64,000 bases of DNA from JAGOBP01 sp046328575 (lineage in GTDB: Bacteria; Chloroflexota; Anaerolineae; Fen-1058): contig JAXLWI010000001.1 of assembly GCA_046328575.1 (NCBI GenBank), positions 62,001 through 126,000 of the forward strand. Direction: 5' to 3'. The translations under genes and the position numbers were made by a program. The number at the start of each line of letters is the position of its first letter. Position 1 is the first letter of the stretch. Of this stretch, positions 18,956-27,817 are shown in pieces. The notes under the pieces are model-generated. The model worked only from the letters and a program-made list of their open reading frames with translations, did not search any database and was not told the origin of the DNA.

Positions 18956-21208
18956 GTGAAAAACAAGATCCTGAGCTTCGCGCTGTCGCTCGGCATGTTG
19001 TTGAGTTTGTTGCTGGGCGGCTCGTTTGTACCGTTAGCTGCGGCGGCACCGGCAGCGGGTTGTCAACTCGATACCGCGCATGGCCGCATCCAACACGTTA
19101 TTCAGATTCAGTTCGATAACACCCACTTCACGCGCGACAATCCCAACGTTCCGTCTGATCTTGAGCAAATGCCGCATCTGCTCAACTTCATCAAGAACAA
19201 CGGCGTTTTGTTGTCCAACCACCACACGCCGCTGATCTCGCATACAGCTACGGACATTTTGACGACGTTGACGGGCGTGTATGGTGATCGGCACGGTGTA
19301 CCGGTCAGCAACAGTTTTCGTTATTTCCTGCCTAACGGCACAACCAATACGGGCGTATCATTTGCGTATTGGACCTCGCCGCTGTTTGATCCTAGCAACC
19401 CAGTGTCGCCCACCGATACGCTGCCGAACATGCTGACGGCTGACGGTCACAACGCGCCCGCGCCATGGGTGCCGTTTACGCGCGCCGGCTGCAACTTCGG
19501 CGCGGTAGCGACCGCCAACACGATTCTCGAAAACACGGCGATCGACATTCCCACGGTGTTCGGCGCAGGTTCGCCAGAAGCGCTGGAAGTCACCGCAAAT
19601 CCCGCACAAGCTTTTGCCGATTTCGTGGGTATCGGCATTCACTGCGCCGCAGGCGATGTCTTGTGCAGTGCCGCGAATAACGGCAAAGCCGATCGGCTGC
19701 CCGACGAACCGGGCGGGTACACGGGCTTCAATGGGTTGTTCGGCCACAAATACGTCGCCGCGCAGATCAGCCCGAGCGCTCCGTTGACTGATCTCGACGG
19801 CAATGTGATTCAAGACCCGACCAATCACATCGGCTTCCCCGGTTTCGATGGGATGTCCGCGTCGGTGTCGTTGGCCTATGTCGCTGCGATGCAAGAGCAT
19901 GGCGTGCCAGTCACTTACGCCTACATCTCCGACGCGCATGACAAGCATCCGACTGGCCCGGCGTACGGCCCCGGCGAAGCAGGTTTCGTCGCGGCGCTGG
20001 CGGCTTATGACAGTGCCTTCGACAAGTTCTTCACGCGGTTGGCAAACGATGGCATCAACGCGAGCAACACGTTGTTCATCTTCACGGCCGATGAGAACGA
20101 TCACTTCGTAGGCGGCACACCGACCAACCCGTGTGATGGTGTCAACACCCCGTGTGTTTATAGCCACGTCAACTGCCCAAGTGCCACGGTGCCTGTCTGC
20201 CCGTCTGATAACGTCGGCGAGTTGAATGCCAATATGGCTGGACTGTTGGCAACTGAGCAAGGCGTAACCACGCCGTTCCGCGTCCACTCAGACGATGCCC
20301 CGACGGTTTACTTGACAGGCAATCCAACGCGAACCGATCCGACCTTGCGCACCTTCGAACGCGCGACCGCGCAGTTGACGGCCACCAATTACTACAAAGG
20401 TGTGGACGAAAACATGACGGTGGCGTTGGCCGATCCGGTAGAGATGAAGTTGTTGCACATGGTCACAGCCGATCCGGCCCGCACACCATCGTTCACGTGG
20501 TTCGCCAAACCCGATTACTTCGTGTTTGCGGGCGCAGCTAATTGCGCCACACCGTGCGTGCAAGAGCAATTCGGCTTTGCGTGGAATCACGGCGATGTCA
20601 CACCAGACATCACGCGCACGTGGCTGGGAATTGCCGGACCGGGCATCGCTGAACGTGGCGTCGATCATGAAACGTGGTCCGATCATACGGATGTGCGACC
20701 CACCGTGCTGAGTCTCGTCGGCCTGAAGGACGACTACATGCCCGATGGCCGCGTCCTAGTCGAGATCATGTCCCGTTCGACTTTACCCAGAAGCCTCAAG
20801 GGTGAAGGCAGTCTATACGCTGAACTGGCACGCATCTACAAGCAAATCAATGCGCCGGTAGGTCAACTTGGTTTGGCCAGTCTGCAAGCATCGACGCAGG
20901 CTGTGCAGAGCGGTAACGCCAGCGATGACAGTTTGTACACTCGGCTGGAAACGCAATTACAAATGTTGACCGCCGATCGAGATGTGTTAGCCGATCAGAT
21001 GAAAACCATGTTGTTCAATGCGGCATTCAATGGTCAACCACTGCCCGGTTGGCAGCTGGGACGTTTGATCAGCCAGGGCGAGCGGCTGCTGGAACGCGCA
21101 CGACACATTGGCGAGCAGCATGATGGCGAAGTCAACACTGAACTGCCGATGCCATCATTGAGCACGCCGGTAAAAGCGCCAGCCGCACCGTTACCCAACA
21201 CGAATTAA
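18956..21208 (+). CDS. Secreted alkaline-phosphatase-superfamily phosphoesterase
   Basis: A 750-residue exported protein. The start is taken as GTG 18956, directly after GGGAGGGAG, because the mature N-terminus then begins with a clean signal peptide (KNKILSFALSLGMLLSLLL ... AAAAP). An ATG at 18917 would add 13 residues without a ribosome site. The fold is that of the alkaline phosphatase/sulfatase superfamily: SHTATDILTTLTG (nucleophile Thr region), TADENDHF, WNHGD and WSDHTDVRPTVLSLVG (metal ligands). The C-terminal 120 residues are helical and Gln-rich. Phosphodiester or phosphonate cleavage outside the cell is likely; the substrate is unknown. No Pho-box is evident upstream. Confidence 0.8.
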   Translation: MKNKILSFALSLGMLLSLLLGGSFVPLAAAAPAAGCQLDTAHGRIQHVIQIQFDNTHFTRDNPNVPSDLEQMPHLLNFIKNNGVLLSNHHTPLISHTATDILTTLTGVYGDRHGVPVSNSFRYFLPNGTTNTGVSFAYWTSPLFDPSNPVSPTDTLPNMLTADGHNAPAPWVPFTRAGCNFGAVATANTILENTAIDIPTVFGAGSPEALEVTANPAQAFADFVGIGIHCAAGDVLCSAANNGKADRLPDEPGGYTGFNGLFGHKYVAAQISPSAPLTDLDGNVIQDPTNHIGFPGFDGMSASVSLAYVAAMQEHGVPVTYAYISDAHDKHPTGPAYGPGEAGFVAALAAYDSAFDKFFTRLANDGINASNTLFIFTADENDHFVGGTPTNPCDGVNTPCVYSHVNCPSATVPVCPSDNVGELNANMAGLLATEQGVTTPFRVHSDDAPTVYLTGNPTRTDPTLRTFERATAQLTATNYYKGVDENMTVALADPVEMKLLHMVTADPARTPSFTWFAKPDYFVFAGAANCATPCVQEQFGFAWNHGDVTPDITRTWLGIAGPGIAERGVDHETWSDHTDVRPTVLSLVGLKDDYMPDGRVLVEIMSRSTLPRSLKGEGSLYAELARIYKQINAPVGQLGLASLQASTQAVQSGNASDDSLYTRLETQLQMLTADRDVLADQMKTMLFNAAFNGQPLPGWQLGRLISQGERLLERARHIGEQHDGEVNTELPMPSLSTPVKAPAAPLPNTN

Positions 21209-21288
21209 TGTCTGTTAGGAGTTCACCACTGATACAGTCGGGCTGAGTTGTAGTCCGACGTTGACTCACGTGCATTGCGCTATACCTC

Positions 21289-21325
21289 GCGGAAGCGGGA
21301 AGGCGAATTGACTTCTCGCTTCCGC
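21289..21325. terminator. Long hairpin after the phosphoesterase gene
   Basis: Fourteen-base-pair stem GCGGAAGCGGGAAG/CTTCTCGCTTCCGC with one G-T pair and a 9-base loop. There is no T tract, so it may be a Rho-aided terminator or an mRNA-stabilising end. Confidence 0.5.
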
Positions 21326-21390
21326 AAACGCAAGAAGTGCACCTTAGTGTCTAGTAATCACTAACCCCCGGTTATTTAAGGCCTATTTTC

Positions 21391-21419
21391 TTGCGGAGTT
21401 GAAATGACTGTGGTATAGT
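21391..21419 (+). promoter_or_regulatory. Promoter of 6S-like RNA (TTGCGG-17-TATAGT)
   Basis: TTGCGG at 21391-21396, a 17-base spacer, TATAGT at 21414-21419. The predicted start near 21425-21426 is where the closing stem of the RNA begins. Confidence 0.6.
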
Positions 21420-21424
21420 CCGTG

Positions 21425-21606
21425 GCGTCCTGCTGTGCGCGTGATGTCGCTCACGCGTTTTGAGCCAACATCCTTAAAAACGGGTTCCGTTTCTCTGGCT
21501 GGGATGCGATAGCCGCAAGGCAAGGCTGAACTGCCAGGTTAGGTTCCCACCTGCGAAAGCAGGTTCAAAACAATCGCGACACACGGCATGGCGGGCGCTG
21601 AATCAT
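21425..21606 (+). ncRNA. ssrS: 6S-like RNA candidate
   Basis: About 180 bases without an open frame between its own promoter and a strong terminator. The 5' end (GCGTCCTGCTGTG) pairs with the 3' end (CACGGC...GGCGGGCGC) to form a closing stem. Inside are a large bubble-like region (GAGCCAACATCCTTAAAAAC), and hairpins including a GAAA-capped ACCTGC/GCAGGT stem. Size, closing stem and the AGCCAACA/TTAAAA patch resemble 6S RNA, which binds RNA polymerase. It is not SRP RNA, tmRNA or RNase P by motif. Identification is by pattern only. Confidence 0.5.
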
Positions 21607-21637
21607 AAGAGCCAACTCAATTGAGTTGGCTCTTTGT
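21607..21637 (+). terminator. Terminator of the 6S-like RNA
   Basis: Perfect palindrome AAGAGCCAACTCAA/TTGAGTTGGCTCTT followed by TGTT. It can work in both directions. Confidence 0.85.
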
Positions 21638-21651
21638 TATTGCGGAATTGC

Positions 21652-21740
21652 TGTAGGGGTAGGCCGTGCGCCTGTCCACCAATGGGCAACCGTAGAGTCG
21701 ATCGCGTCGCTCGGAGCGCTTCGCAGGGGATGCCCCTACA
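21652..21740. repeat. Palindromic dispersed repeat with TGTAGGGG ends
   Basis: An 89-base element bounded by TGTAGGGG and CCCCTACA with inner GC-rich arms. Its right end overlaps the stop of the GyrI-like gene: the TAG of that gene is the TGTAGGGG end read on the minus strand. Confidence 0.65.
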
Positions 21741-22356
21741 CCAGCGGTTGCCGAATGACGGTCTTCAATTTCTCCGGCGCGGTGCGTCGAAAATCGCTGA
21801 GGTAGATTTCGTGGTGTTTGCCGCGCAGTTGATGACCGTTCTCTGTGATGAAGGCATGCAGCCGCGCAATCACCGGGCCTTCATCCTTGAACGGGCCAAA
21901 GTACATGATCTGCGCGCTCGGCCCTTCGTGATAGGACTCGAATCGCACCTTGGGCAACGCAATCGGATTTTTCTTGTTTGCGACATCAGCGCACGCCGCT
22001 TCAACCATCGCCGCGGTGATGATGTCCGGCTGCATGATCATCGCGGTCCAATGCCACAACCCTTTGGCTTCGACACTGAAATGCGCCATATCCTCCACCC
22101 ACCACAAGCCTTCCAATGCCATCACGGGATAATCATACAGTGTGCCGCCGTACTTGCCTTGCTTCACGCCAAACTTCAACGTGTACGACAGGGCATACAA
22201 GGTCTCCAACGCGTCCTGGAAATCTTGCGAAGTATTGGGATCACCCGTGCCATCGATCATCAAGAAGTTCAGCGGCGGCACATCCACAATCGAGAACTGT
22301 TTGGCCGACGGCTGATACAGATGCTTATACTGTTTCTTTAGATCGATCGTCTTCAT
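21736..22356 (-). CDS. GyrI-like small-molecule-binding domain protein
   Basis: A 206-residue stand-alone GyrI-like (SbmC/AraC effector-type) protein, starting MKTIDLKKQYKHLY after a GGAGG site. Features are PPLNFLMIDGTGDPN, a conserved LKFGVKQG stretch, GLWWVEDM and the C-terminal HEIYLSDFRRTAPEKLKT typical of this subgroup. These domains bind small hydrophobic molecules or act as hydrolases on toxic compounds. The C-terminus is set by a dispersed repeat that supplies the stop. It lies downstream of a transglutaminase-like gene and a MerR regulator whose own C-terminus is also GyrI-like. Confidence 0.85.
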   Translation of the reverse strand: MKTIDLKKQYKHLYQPSAKQFSIVDVPPLNFLMIDGTGDPNTSQDFQDALETLYALSYTLKFGVKQGKYGGTLYDYPVMALEGLWWVEDMAHFSVEAKGLWHWTAMIMQPDIITAAMVEAACADVANKKNPIALPKVRFESYHEGPSAQIMYFGPFKDEGPVIARLHAFITENGHQLRGKHHEIYLSDFRRTAPEKLKTVIRQPLV

Positions 22357-22371
22357 GGCAACCTCCGCTGA

Positions 22372-23226
22372 TCATGCCAGCCAGGCCGCAGGCACATGCA
22401 GCCGCGGCTCGATTTCATATAGGTGACGCAGGTCATCGAACACCGCATCGCCCGCGACGGTTAACGCCGCCAACCGATCGTACTCGGCCAATTCCGGGCC
22501 TTCGTCGGGCAGCGGATCTTCTAAGCGATGAGCGAAGTAGCCCACTTCATAGTCCCACGGCAGAATCTCGATCTTGTTGAATGCCAGAGCTTCGCGAACC
22601 ACATTGCCGAAGATGAACCACCAACCGTGCATGTCGAAGATGCCATATTTTTCGGGCTGATCCGCACCCGATCGGCATGTCTGCCACGCCTGGCCCGCCA
22701 CAACGAATTGATCGCGCGGCACATCCAGCGGATCGAACGGCAGGTGCAGTACCTCGCGCTGAAGTTGATCTAGCTGCGCATCCACTAGGATCCAACGGTG
22801 TTGATCTGCATTCCAGTATTCGGCTACCCAGTGATCCTCGCCGTGATCAGGCTCGAAGTAACGACCAAAACCACATCGCGCTCGCGCGGGCACGCCCTGA
22901 TGCCGCAGCATCGAGACTAGCATCAGCGTGAAGTCGCGGCAGTTGCCCACTTGCCGTTCAGCGGGTTGACGCAGCGCGGTCAGTGGACGCGGATCCGTCG
23001 CGCGCAGGATCGCCAACTTCTCGCGGATTGATCGGACGTTGAGGGTGCGCTTCTGCTCGTCGGTTAGTTGTACACCGTAACGCTCCGACCAAAACACATG
23101 CAGCAAGTTGTTCTGCACGATCTGAACCAGCGCGCTGATGTCAGTCGGCAGGTCGTGGAACAGCTCAGCGTGTTCGCACGGATCCGTCAACGGACCGGGT
23201 GTTGCATAGAACGATAACAATGACAC
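22372..23226 (-). CDS. Transglutaminase-like domain protein
   Basis: A protein of 284 residues with a transglutaminase/papain-like fold. The catalytic triad is visible: Cys in GNCRDFTLML, His in DHWVAEYW and Asp in ILVDAQLD. The start is placed at GTG 23224-23226 because AAGGAG lies directly upstream. An in-frame ATG at 23274 would begin in the hairpin region. Such cytoplasmic proteins (no signal peptide) are usually proteases or amide hydrolases of unknown substrate. It sits between a MerR regulator and the GyrI-like gene, all on the minus strand. Confidence 0.82.
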   Translation of the reverse strand: MSLLSFYATPGPLTDPCEHAELFHDLPTDISALVQIVQNNLLHVFWSERYGVQLTDEQKRTLNVRSIREKLAILRATDPRPLTALRQPAERQVGNCRDFTLMLVSMLRHQGVPARARCGFGRYFEPDHGEDHWVAEYWNADQHRWILVDAQLDQLQREVLHLPFDPLDVPRDQFVVAGQAWQTCRSGADQPEKYGIFDMHGWWFIFGNVVREALAFNKIEILPWDYEVGYFAHRLEDPLPDEGPELAEYDRLAALTVAGDAVFDDLRHLYEIEPRLHVPAAWLA

Positions 23227-23252
23227 GGTGATCTCCTTGCAGATCGTTCTCG

Positions 23253-23283
23253 CCTGCGCGGTTGTCGCTGACAACCGCGCAGG
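23253..23283. terminator. Strong hairpin between merR-like gene and transglutaminase gene
   Basis: Perfect 14-bp stem CCTGCGCGGTTGTC/GACAACCGCGCAGG with a 3-base loop. No T tract. It lies just downstream of the MerR stop and may attenuate read-through into the transglutaminase gene. Confidence 0.6.
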
Positions 23284-23300
23284 GCAATTGAGGTTGAGGG

Positions 23301-24110
23301 TTAGGCCTTCTCGATCGGGATCTGAATCTCGGCCACGTTCGCGGCTTCATCCGCCTCGACGTGGATATATACTTCGCGGCTGGGGCCGCAGAATCGATAG
23401 CCGTTTGTTTCAGCCCAGCGCATCAAGGCTTGATAACCGTTACTCAACTGCGGAAACGGGCCGTGATGCACGGTACACGCCATCATCTCGATGGCGGGCA
23501 AATCGTAGACGCGGATGCGATCAGTCGTGGGCAGTGCTGCGTCGATTACTTCGCACACTTCCAGATCGACATCGCGCTCCTTGTAGCCGTCATTGTGATC
23601 GATCGTGAGACACGGGGCCACCGCTTTAACGTTGTGTTGCTCCATATACGTCCCTAATTCGTGCCATAGGTCGCTCTGCGCGCCGTAGTTGGCGACCACA
23701 TCGCGGACAGACGCAATCCGCACTGGCGCGACCTTCTTGATAACCACATCATACTTAGCCATGAGCGTATTCTCCTGTTCGATTTGAATGAGCAAGGCTT
23801 CGACCTGCGTCAGCCGCGCCTCTTCTTCCTCGATCGAGCGTTCGATCTCGGCGCGGCGCAGCTTGAGCATGCCACGCAACTGATCGGCGGGCAGATCGCT
23901 TTCCAGCAACCGCCCGATCTGATCGAGCGACAAGCCGAGGCCCTTCAACAGCAGGATGCGATTGAGCCGTGACAACTGGCTGGCCGCATAGTAGCGGTAG
24001 CCCGTAAACCGATCGATCTCGCTGGGCCGCAGCAGGCCGATCTCGTCGTAGTAGCGCAAGGTCTTGATGGACACATGCGACAACTTGCTGAAGTCACCGA
24101 TCTTGAACAT
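23301..24110 (-). CDS. MerR-family regulator with GyrI-like effector domain
   Basis: A 269-residue regulator like BmrR/TipA. The N-terminal winged helix (MFKIGDFSKLSHVSIKTLRYYDEIGLL, residues 1-27, then RFTGYRYY) binds DNA; a coiled coil (about 75-115) dimerises; the C-terminal GyrI-like domain (about 118-269) would bind a drug-like effector (YDLPAIEMMACTVHHGPF). ATG 24108-24110 follows GGAGCGAAG. It probably controls its own cluster, transglutaminase and GyrI-like genes, but no spaced MerR operator was identified with certainty. Confidence 0.92.
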   Translation of the reverse strand: MFKIGDFSKLSHVSIKTLRYYDEIGLLRPSEIDRFTGYRYYAASQLSRLNRILLLKGLGLSLDQIGRLLESDLPADQLRGMLKLRRAEIERSIEEEEARLTQVEALLIQIEQENTLMAKYDVVIKKVAPVRIASVRDVVANYGAQSDLWHELGTYMEQHNVKAVAPCLTIDHNDGYKERDVDLEVCEVIDAALPTTDRIRVYDLPAIEMMACTVHHGPFPQLSNGYQALMRWAETNGYRFCGPSREVYIHVEADEAANVAEIQIPIEKA

Positions 24111-24189
24111 GCTTCGCTCCGTGCGCGCTTGGAGGATACGCGCATACTATACACCTTCCAGCGGGGGGAGAGTCAAGGGGTAAAATGAT

Positions 24190-25110
24190 TTATTCGAGCA
24201 GGAACTTTCGCATTTCATCAAAGACCTGCTCCTCCTGCGCGATGAAGCAGTAATGATGTCCGCCGGGAATTACCACTATCTTTGCCTGCAGAAACCGGCT
24301 TTGAAACTCAGCAATGAGCGACCATAAGAAAGGATCTTTGACGTCCCGAATGAAACTATCGTAGGCGGCTTTTTGCTCTGCGGTGTATTCATCGGTCAGG
24401 GTGCGTCGGCGCTGCCCGTAGAAACAGAGCGTGGGAATTGGAATTTTGACTTGTGGCGGGGCGTAGTCAGTAATCAGATTCTTGATGATCGCTTGTTCGA
24501 CGTATGCGGGCATCCGATCGACATAGATGCCATCTTCATTCACCTTGACACCATGTGACAGTTCTTCATCCCACAGGTCGCTCCAGATGGCGGCAAATTC
24601 GGGGACATCGCGTTTCAAGTCAGCGACGTATTCTTCGAACGTGCGCGGCGGAGCGCTTTCCGGGCGCTTGATTACCACCGCTTTAAGTGGATCTTGCGCC
24701 ATAATTGCCGGTTCCCCTCTTCGATCATCCAGCGCGTCCAGATAGATCAACTTCTCAACTCGCTCTGGATACGTTGCGGCGAAATGCGTCAACTCCACGC
24801 CCGCTAACGAGTGTCCGGCCAAGCTGGCTTTTTCAACGCCTAACGCATCCATGAACTGTCGAATATCTTCGACAAGCGTATCGGCGGCATAGCCGGATTC
24901 GGGATAATCGGAATCACCATGTCCGCGGCGAGTGAGACCCAAGACGTGGAACCGATCGGTAAAGCGCGGCGCGAATCGGTTATAGATGTAAGCCGAGGAG
25001 CCCATGCCGGTGAGGAAGATCAACGTCGGGCCGGTTCCAGCCCAATCGAGATAATGCAGACGGACGCCATTTACCGTGACAAAGTTGCTAGTGTGATTCG
25101 ATGCGGTCAT
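24190..25110 (-). CDS. Alpha/beta hydrolase
   Basis: A 306-residue cytoplasmic alpha/beta hydrolase. The nucleophile elbow is AGHSLAG; the oxyanion loop follows FLTGMGSSAY; the catalytic His is in IPGGHHYCF near the C-terminus; the acid is probably the Asp in RDVKD or nearby. Similar to epoxide-hydrolase/proline-iminopeptidase-like proteins. ATG 25108-25110 is preferred to the further upstream ATG at 25149 since GGGAG lies nine bases before it. The upstream start would lie inside a hairpin. Confidence 0.88.
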   Translation of the reverse strand: MTASNHTSNFVTVNGVRLHYLDWAGTGPTLIFLTGMGSSAYIYNRFAPRFTDRFHVLGLTRRGHGDSDYPESGYAADTLVEDIRQFMDALGVEKASLAGHSLAGVELTHFAATYPERVEKLIYLDALDDRRGEPAIMAQDPLKAVVIKRPESAPPRTFEEYVADLKRDVPEFAAIWSDLWDEELSHGVKVNEDGIYVDRMPAYVEQAIIKNLITDYAPPQVKIPIPTLCFYGQRRRTLTDEYTAEQKAAYDSFIRDVKDPFLWSLIAEFQSRFLQAKIVVIPGGHHYCFIAQEEQVFDEMRKFLLE

Positions 25111-25134
25111 TTCTTTCTCCCTTTTTATAATGAA

Positions 25135-25170
25135 CTGTGCCCCATTCACAACAACATGAATGGGGCACAG
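25135..25170. terminator. Hairpin after the MFS exporter gene
   Basis: Perfect 13-bp stem CTGTGCCCCATTC/GAATGGGGCACAG with a 10-base loop, directly downstream of the MFS stop (minus strand). No T run follows, so it is a weak or Rho-aided terminator. Confidence 0.6.
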
Positions 25171-25172
25171 TC

Positions 25173-26456
25173 CTATTCTGTAACGGCCACTTCGTTGACA
25201 ACCACCGCGTTGGTGGCTCCTCCCGATTGCCGATCAAGCCTAATTACGCGCGTCAGCAGTGGCAGCGCCGAGGTCAAGATCACCGCGCTCGACGTGAGCG
25301 CCGCGCGCAAGCCAAACGTGTTGCCAATACCGCCGACGATCGGCCCGCCCACGATCTGACCGAACGCGTCCACCTGACTTGACATCGAGATCACGGTAGC
25401 GCGCACGCTCGACTCGACATGCTGATTGACCCACGTCGTGTACAGCGGAATCAACGTGTTGCGCGCTGAACTCAACGTCCAGTATGCGAGCAGCGCGATA
25501 ACAAAGTTATCCGTCAGCGCAAAGACAAACAGCCCTACGACCATCGCCGTGTTCAGGCTCAGCACTGCGCGCGCGATGAGGCCGTGACTGTTGGTGTCCA
25601 CGCGTCGCCGCGCCACTTCCGTCAGACCCAATCCCAGCAGCATACTGCCGCCACGAATGAGGCCGATCCACGTCACCGGCGCAAGATCGCCGATCGCGGG
25701 CAGCGTGATCGTTTGCAGAAAGTGTGGTGTCCACAAGCGATCGAACCCTTCGCTGTACAAGCCAAACACCAGACCGATCGTGAGGATGTTGATCAACGTC
25801 GGTTTGCCGCGCACCAGCCGCAGACCGCTTTTGAACGTGTGCGCCATCGATTGAAAGGTGTTTCGTTCTTCGCGCGGTGCTGGCTTGAAACCAGTCTCCG
25901 GCATGCTGACGATCAGCGCCACGCCCAGACCGATCAGCAGCAGGCCGCCCAGCACGATCGGCAGCGAGACCGACACATTGCCGATCAACGTACCGACGAC
26001 GATGCCCAGCAATCCGCCGATCGTGTCCACCTGCCCGGCGCGCATAAACGCCTGACCCGCACGCTGCTCGCCCACTTCGTCGGCGATCCATGCTTCGGTC
26101 GCGCCGCTGGTAAAGGTGTAGCCCAACCCCCACAACACCTGTGCGACGAGGATCGCGGCAAAGACCGGCAGCGAGCCTTCTACCACAAAGCCCGCGCCCA
26201 TGACGAACATGCCGATGATGATCGAGGTACGACGGCTAATGGTATCGGCCACCACACCTGTGGGCACTTCAAACACAAACGCGGCGACTTCCAGCGCCGT
26301 GCCCGTCAACACCAATTGCAGCGGATTCAAGCCCACGACCGTCACCTGATAGACCATGCTGACGGTGAAGATCATCGAGAAGAACACCGACAGCGCGAAC
26401 TGCATCCAGAGATAAACGTGGTAAGCGTCACGCTTGGTTTTCAATCGTGAGGACAT
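25173..26456 (-). CDS. MFS transporter, drug-efflux type
   Basis: A 427-residue 12-helix major facilitator. The motif-A-like loop between helices 2 and 3 reads VPTGVVADTISRRTSI, and helix 5 region carries the GQAFMRAGQVDTIGG pattern seen in multidrug and tetracycline-type exporters. Substrate is unknown. It lies 41 bases downstream of rsgA on the same strand and probably shares its transcript, which starts at a promoter with a leader-peptide attenuator. That makes induction by a ribosome-targeting drug an attractive hypothesis. Confidence 0.85.
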   Translation of the reverse strand: MSSRLKTKRDAYHVYLWMQFALSVFFSMIFTVSMVYQVTVVGLNPLQLVLTGTALEVAAFVFEVPTGVVADTISRRTSIIIGMFVMGAGFVVEGSLPVFAAILVAQVLWGLGYTFTSGATEAWIADEVGEQRAGQAFMRAGQVDTIGGLLGIVVGTLIGNVSVSLPIVLGGLLLIGLGVALIVSMPETGFKPAPREERNTFQSMAHTFKSGLRLVRGKPTLINILTIGLVFGLYSEGFDRLWTPHFLQTITLPAIGDLAPVTWIGLIRGGSMLLGLGLTEVARRRVDTNSHGLIARAVLSLNTAMVVGLFVFALTDNFVIALLAYWTLSSARNTLIPLYTTWVNQHVESSVRATVISMSSQVDAFGQIVGGPIVGGIGNTFGLRAALTSSAVILTSALPLLTRVIRLDRQSGGATNAVVVNEVAVTE

Positions 26457-26497
26457 GTTATCTTTTTACCCATTTTTTATTTGTCAGTGTTCGTTGA

Positions 26498-27523
26498 TCA
26501 TTGTTCATTGAAGTAGTTCCTCATCCCGAGGAAGCTGTCATATCGACGTTGCGACACTTGTCCATTCGCCACCGCGGCTTTGATCGCGCAACCGGGTTCG
26601 CGCACGTGCGTGCAATCCAGCCCGAATTTACAGCGTCCGATGAACGGCCGCATCTCCGGCAGCAATTGCGCAAAATCATCAACCGTGTCGGTCAGTTTGA
26701 ACTGACGCTGCCCCGGCGTATCGACGACGCTGCCGCCGAAACTCAGCGCGAACATCTCCAAGTACGTCGTGGTGTGCCGCCCTTCACTGTTGACGGTGTT
26801 GACTTCGTTCACCCGCAAGCCCAGCCCCGGCTCGATGGCGTTGAGCAGACTCGTCTTGCCCACGCCCGATTTGCCCCACAACACCGAGACGCGATCTTTC
26901 AGCGCCGCCCGCACTCGATCGAGTCCCTCGCCGTTAACGGCGCTCGTCACGATGACGGGATAGCCAATCTGGCGATAGAGTTCGATCTCCTGCGAGAACG
27001 ATTCATTCGGTACCAGATCGGATTTCGTGAAGCAGATCACGGCGGGCAAAGGCGCGGCTTCGGCGGCCGCCAAGTACCGATCGAGCAGGTTCCAGGCCGG
27101 CGGTGGATTGGCGGCCGGCATGACGATGAGGATCTGATCGACGTTGGCCACCAGCACCTGCTCGCGCGGCCCGGACTTCTTGAACTGTCGCGCGCCGTCG
27201 GTGGCGGGCCGCGACAGTTTGTTGCGGCGCGGCAGAATCTCAGTGATCAAGCCGGAACCGTCGCCCGCATCGACAAAGCGCACGACATCGCCCACCGCTA
27301 CGGGATCGACCGTTTCGAGATCGGTGATGCTCATGACTCGCTTGCTCATCGAGCTGGGATCGGCGGTTGAAAAATTGAGTTGCTTACGTAGTTTGCCGGA
27401 CAGTGTCCCCGTAACGGTGCCAGCGTCCGTACGAATCGAATAGTGGTTCAGCATTTTCTTGAACACGACCCCTTGCCGAAGCATCTGGTTGGCGTGTTCA
27501 AGTGTATCAGTCGGTTGTAACAT
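26498..27523 (-). CDS. rsgA: Ribosome small-subunit-dependent GTPase A
   Basis: RsgA (YjeQ) of 341 residues, a circularly permuted GTPase that helps mature the 30S subunit. N-terminal OB fold (about 30-100); permuted G domain with G4 TKSD (166-169), G1 GKSGVGKTS (217-225) and G3 DTPG (258-261); C-terminal zinc knuckle with Cys288, Cys294, His296 and Cys302. Length is normal to slightly long. ATG 27521-27523 has GGAG 14 bases upstream. A terminator hairpin lies immediately upstream at 27542-27580, so transcription must read through it. Confidence 0.96.
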   Translation of the reverse strand: MLQPTDTLEHANQMLRQGVVFKKMLNHYSIRTDAGTVTGTLSGKLRKQLNFSTADPSSMSKRVMSITDLETVDPVAVGDVVRFVDAGDGSGLITEILPRRNKLSRPATDGARQFKKSGPREQVLVANVDQILIVMPAANPPPAWNLLDRYLAAAEAAPLPAVICFTKSDLVPNESFSQEIELYRQIGYPVIVTSAVNGEGLDRVRAALKDRVSVLWGKSGVGKTSLLNAIEPGLGLRVNEVNTVNSEGRHTTTYLEMFALSFGGSVVDTPGQRQFKLTDTVDDFAQLLPEMRPFIGRCKFGLDCTHVREPGCAIKAAVANGQVSQRRYDSFLGMRNYFNEQ

Positions 27524-27541
27524 TGTAGGTAGTCTCCAAGT

Positions 27542-27580
27542 AAAAGAAAAACGGCCACAGGTCAGCTACCCGTGGCCGTT
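27542..27580 (-). terminator. Attenuator terminator before rsgA
   Basis: On the minus strand AACGGCCAC/GTGGCCGTT (9-bp stem, 13-base loop) is followed by TTTTTCTTTT. The 3' arm GGCCGTTT can pair instead with AAACGGCC further upstream (plus-strand 27611-27618), an antiterminator-type alternative. A second small hairpin (GCCGGATT/AATCCGGC) is at 27594-27613. Confidence 0.8.
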
Positions 27581-27716
27581 ACATGTTGCTCGCGCCGGAT
27601 TGTCAAATCCGGCCGTTTGACCGTGGATTCGACAAACCGTGACGAGCAGGCACCAACAAAAACGCCACGGGGCTTAGCGCACCCATGGCGTCAGATCGAA
27701 TCGAGGAACGATCGAA

Positions 27717-27782
27717 CTAGCGAGCCAACACAGGCGCACTCAGCATGCAAGCAAGTTCACGCACAGTAGATGTGATTGTCAT
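27717..27782 (-). CDS. Leader peptide upstream of rsgA-MFS
   Basis: A 21-residue open frame (MTITSTVREL, then ACMLSAPVLAR) with an AGGAGG ribosome site seven bases before the ATG, by far the strongest site around. It lies between a promoter and a terminator/antiterminator, with rsgA next. It has no run of a single amino acid, so it does not look like an amino-acid sensor. It resembles stalling leader peptides of antibiotic-resistance genes in layout only. Confidence 0.65.
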   Translation of the reverse strand: MTITSTVRELACMLSAPVLAR

Positions 27783-27817
27783 GAATGCGCCTCCTGTTAG
27801 TTTTAACATCCAACCGC

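Noticed and set aside
25584..26450. 288-residue open frame on the plus strand
   Set aside because: Antisense to a clear MFS gene, rich in His, Arg and Gln, no ribosome site; typical shadow frame in GC-rich coding DNA.
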